From: JBLHKE01 sp047619485
Lineage (GTDB): Bacteria > Verrucomicrobiota > Verrucomicrobiia > Verrucomicrobiales > DEV007
NCBI GenBank assembly: GCA_047619485.1
Contig: JBLHKE010000551.1
Location: 1-5,475 of the forward strand
Reading direction: 5' to 3'
Length of the DNA: 5,475 nt
The stretch's first letter is position 1. The number at the start of each line of letters is the position of its first letter. A model generated the notes under the pieces. That model was not told the origin of the DNA and searched no databases. It saw nothing but the letters and a program-made list of their open reading frames with translations. Shown in pieces: positions 4,606 to 5,475 of this stretch. The translations under genes and the position numbers were made by a program.

Positions 4606-4679
4606 TTCCTCGAAGCATTAAAGTGATGCAGCGGTCTTTTAAACCGCAGAACAGGGCGCGATACCCTGCGGGGAAACCA
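4606..4679 (+). tRNA. tRNA-Lys(TTT)
   Basis: Acceptor TTCCTCG pairs with CGGGGAA (one U-G), then A73 and CCA; 74 nt. The D stem GCAT/ATGC is perfect, with loop TAAAGTG. The perfect anticodon stem GCGGT/ACCGC holds CTTTTAA, anticodon TTT. The T stem CAGGG/CCCTG is perfect, with the odd loop CGCGATA. Confidence 0.92.
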
Positions 4680-4683
4680 CTTC

Positions 4684-4720
4684 CATTTAGCATTCCTCAT
4701 TTAGAGCATTTATCATTTGG
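4684..4720. repeat. CATTTAG/CATTT-type repeat in the Lys-His spacer
   Basis: CATTTAGCATTCCTCATTTA, then GAGCATTTATCATTT, is in effect the reverse complement of the AAATG-type repeat at 4195-4231. The rest of the 81-base spacer (4721-4760) holds a small hairpin, GGC-CTCGA-GCC (4720-4730), and nothing else that I recognise. Confidence 0.45.
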
Positions 4721-4760
4721 CCTCGAGCCACCCCAGGAGCGGAGCCGTTGATCGAGAGAC

Positions 4761-4837
4761 GCTGGCCATGGTGTAATCAGTAAGCATTCAACCCTGTGAA
4801 GGTTGCGGAACGGGTGCAAATCCCGTTGGCCGGCCCA
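4761..4837 (+). tRNA. tRNA-His(GTG) with encoded G-1
   Basis: Acceptor CTGGCCA (4762-4768) pairs with TGGCCGG. An extra G at 4761 faces discriminator C73 (4834), the G-1:C73 pair that marks tRNA-His. CCA follows. The perfect anticodon stem CAACC/GGTTG holds CTGTGAA, anticodon GTG. The T stem ACGGG/CCCGT is perfect with loop TGCAAAT. The D loop AATCAGTAA has no GG. Confidence 0.94.
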
Positions 4838-4896
4838 GCTCGACCGGATGGCATCGCCACATGATAAATGGCAAATTCTAGATGAGATATGCAACT

Positions 4897-4972
4897 GGTC
4901 TCTGACCGAGCAATTGAACGGAGCGGTCTGCAAAACCGCATTTGGTGGGAGAGTTACCCACAGAGACCTCCA
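4897..4972 (+). tRNA. tRNA-Cys(GCA)
   Basis: Acceptor GGTCTCT pairs perfectly with AGAGACC, then U73, the expected Cys discriminator, and CCA; 76 nt. The perfect anticodon stem GCGGT/ACCGC holds CTGCAAA, anticodon GCA. The D stem is CCG/CGG without GG in the loop. The T stem GTGGG/CCCAC is perfect, but its loop AGAGTTA lacks C56 as well as U55. The spacer before it (4838-4896) holds only a weak GCCA/TGGC hairpin. Confidence 0.92.
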
Positions 4973-4981
4973 TTTTCACAA

Positions 4982-5056
4982 GTGCCATTCGTCCAACAGA
5001 CAAGACGCCTGTCTTCCAAACAGGAGAAGCCGGGGCAGCACCGGCATGGCGCTCCA
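4982..5056 (+). tRNA. tRNA-Gly(TCC)
   Basis: Acceptor GTGCCAT pairs with ATGGCGC (one U-G), then U73 as in E. coli tRNA-Gly, and CCA; 75 nt. The perfect anticodon stem CCTGT/ACAGG holds CTTCCAA, anticodon TCC. The D stem GTC/GAC has a loop containing AACAGAC. The T stem GCCGG/CCGGC is perfect with loop GGCAGCA. It starts nine bases after the Cys CCA. Confidence 0.92.
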
Positions 5057-5070
5057 CTTTCCTACAGAAT

Positions 5071-5142
5071 GCCAGCGTGGCAGACAAGTGCGCCGACCTT
5101 GTAAGTCGGAACATGCGGGTGCGACCCCTGTCGCTGGCTCCA
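5071..5142 (+). tRNA. tRNA-Thr(TGT)
   Basis: Acceptor GCCAGCG pairs perfectly with CGCTGGC, then U73 and CCA; 72 nt. The perfect anticodon stem CCGAC/GTCGG holds CTTGTAA, anticodon TGT. G1:C72 and C2:G71 fit Thr identity. The D arm GCA/TGC is short, with loop GACAAG. The T stem GCGGG/CCTGT has two G-U pairs and the loop TGCGACC. Confidence 0.9.
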
Positions 5143-5151
5143 ATATTCAAT

Positions 5152-5227
5152 GCCCACGTAGCCCAACAGTAGAGGCCGCACGTCGAGAGCGTGTCCAGTG
5201 CAGGTGCGAATCCTGCCGTGGGTACCA
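5152..5227 (+). tRNA. tRNA, probably Leu(GAG); anticodon uncertain
   Basis: Acceptor GCCCACG pairs with CGTGGGT (terminal G-U), then A73 and CCA; 76 nt. The T stem GCAGG/CCTGC is perfect with loop TGCGAAT, and the D loop contains AACAGTA. The best anticodon stem, GCACG/CGTGT, leaves the loop TCGAGAG, anticodon GAG, with C instead of U at 33. Shifting the stem by one base restores U33 and gives CGA (Ser), at the cost of a mismatch. A73 favours Leu over Ser (G73). The variable region has only five bases, against the long arm expected for both. Confidence 0.75.
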
Positions 5228-5232
5228 ATTCC

Positions 5233-5298
5233 ATCCCACACGGAGCACGCCGGCACAAAATGAAAGGCCTTCCTGTCGTGCGTGGCTTCGTGTGGGAT
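5233..5298. repeat. Long imperfect hairpin in the Leu-Val spacer
   Basis: ATCCCACACG (5233-5242) is exactly complementary to CGTGTGGGAT (5289-5298), and the stem continues imperfectly inward (GAGCACGCCGGCAC against GTCGTGCGTGGCTTC). The loop contains AAGGCCTT. CTTTTC follows on the + strand, so weak termination is possible. It may also be a small inserted palindrome. Confidence 0.6.
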
Positions 5299-5311
5299 CT
5301 TTTCATGGAAA

Positions 5312-5377
5312 ATCGCAAAGCGATGATTCCGCGCCACAGGCGCACTTTCGCACCGTTCACACTCGTGGGTGCAAAGT
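5312..5377 (+). ncRNA. Three adjacent hairpins in the Leu-Val spacer
   Basis: ATCGC-AAA-GCGAT (5312-5324), GCGCC-ACA-GGCGC (5331-5343) and ACTTTCGCACC (5344-5354) paired with GGTGCAAAGT (5368-5377) around one bulged C follow each other. None carries an anticodon loop or CCA. With the hairpin at 5233-5298 they make this 179-base spacer, the longest in the array, almost fully foldable. The RNA call is inference. Confidence 0.35.
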
Positions 5378-5406
5378 GTAAGAGCGCAATTGTGACGCCG
5401 CCGAAC

Positions 5407-5475
5407 GGGGGCTTAGTTCAAAAGTAGAACGCCTGCTTTACATACAGGATACGGGGGAGCATTACCTCCAGCCCC
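5407..5475 (+). tRNA. tRNA-Val(TAC), 3' end cut by the window
   Basis: Acceptor GGGGGCT (5407-5413) pairs with AGCCCC, which runs to the last base of the window; the last acceptor base, discriminator and CCA lie outside. The D stem GTTC/GAAC is perfect with loop AAAAGTA. The anticodon stem CCTG/CAGG holds TTTACAT, anticodon TAC. The T stem GGGGG/CCTCC (one G-U) has the loop AGCATTA. Confidence 0.9.

Noticed and set aside
4803..5381. Open frame of 192 codons on the + strand, and the overlapping 160-codon frame on the - strand
   Set aside because: They run through five or six well-folded tRNA genes. The products are low-complexity and Arg/Cys/His-rich, with no known domain. They are by-products of tRNA sequence.
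3659..5475. CRISPR array, considered because of regularly spaced similar units
   Set aside because: The units are distinct tRNA genes with different sequences; there is no identical direct repeat and there are no uniform spacers.

Overview
The window has two halves. Positions 1-2324 are ordinary protein-coding DNA on the + strand. Positions 2325-5475 hold almost no protein-coding DNA and are rich in RNA genes. The organism looks like a Gram-negative-type bacterium with meso-diaminopimelate peptidoglycan and moderately high GC. I see no Shine-Dalgarno sequence before the long genes, and two of them start with GTG. Verrucomicrobiota is a guess only; nothing here proves the phylum.

Coding half: the last 32 codons of a probable class V (PLP) aminotransferase (1-99), a complete mpl (117-1499) and a zinc carboxypeptidase of the M14 type (1524-2324) lie head to tail with gaps of 17 and 24 bases, so they look like one operon. 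Mpl reattaches recycled murein tripeptide to UDP-MurNAc. An M14 enzyme of this size could act on the same peptides, as MpaA does in E. coli. A weak hairpin plus T-rich tract follows at 2327-2349.

Middle (2325-3658): a perfect 16-bp palindrome and a weak promoter candidate precede a previously unlisted 56-codon ORF (2535-2705), which ends in a very good intrinsic terminator (2736-2766). From about 2870 to 3440 I see no convincing protein gene. Instead there is a dense succession of hairpins and a three-way junction on the + strand, with purine-rich loops, which I read as a candidate structured non-coding RNA of about 570 nt. A possible 22-codon ORF with an AGGAG site (3469-3537) and a MITE-like imperfect palindrome (3543-3652) follow.

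Right half (3659-5475): a dense array of tRNA genes, all on the + strand. By hand folding I find 16, in the order Met(CAT), Pro(TGG), Tyr(GTA), Asn(GTT), Ser(TGA), Ile(GAT), Phe(GAA), Asp(GTC), Arg(GCG), Lys(TTT), His(GTG), Cys(GCA), Gly(TCC), Thr(TGT), Leu(GAG, uncertain) and Val(TAC, cut by the window end). No isotype is repeated. Only Ala, Gln, Glu and Trp are missing, and the array continues beyond the window. Every complete gene encodes its CCA. Identity bases fit the isotypes in several cases (G-1:C73 in His, U73 in Cys, C1:G72 in Pro).

The tRNAs are highly unusual. Fifteen of 16 have G instead of U at T-loop position 55. Six swap the U54-A58 pair to A54-U58. Most lack the D-loop GG. 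The Tyr gene has almost no D arm. A structured RNA beside a near-complete set of aberrant tRNAs is the candidate undescribed system of this window. It resembles the known phage and prophage pairing of tRNA clusters with large ornate RNAs such as GOLLD and ROOL, but I cannot assign it to either family from the sequence.
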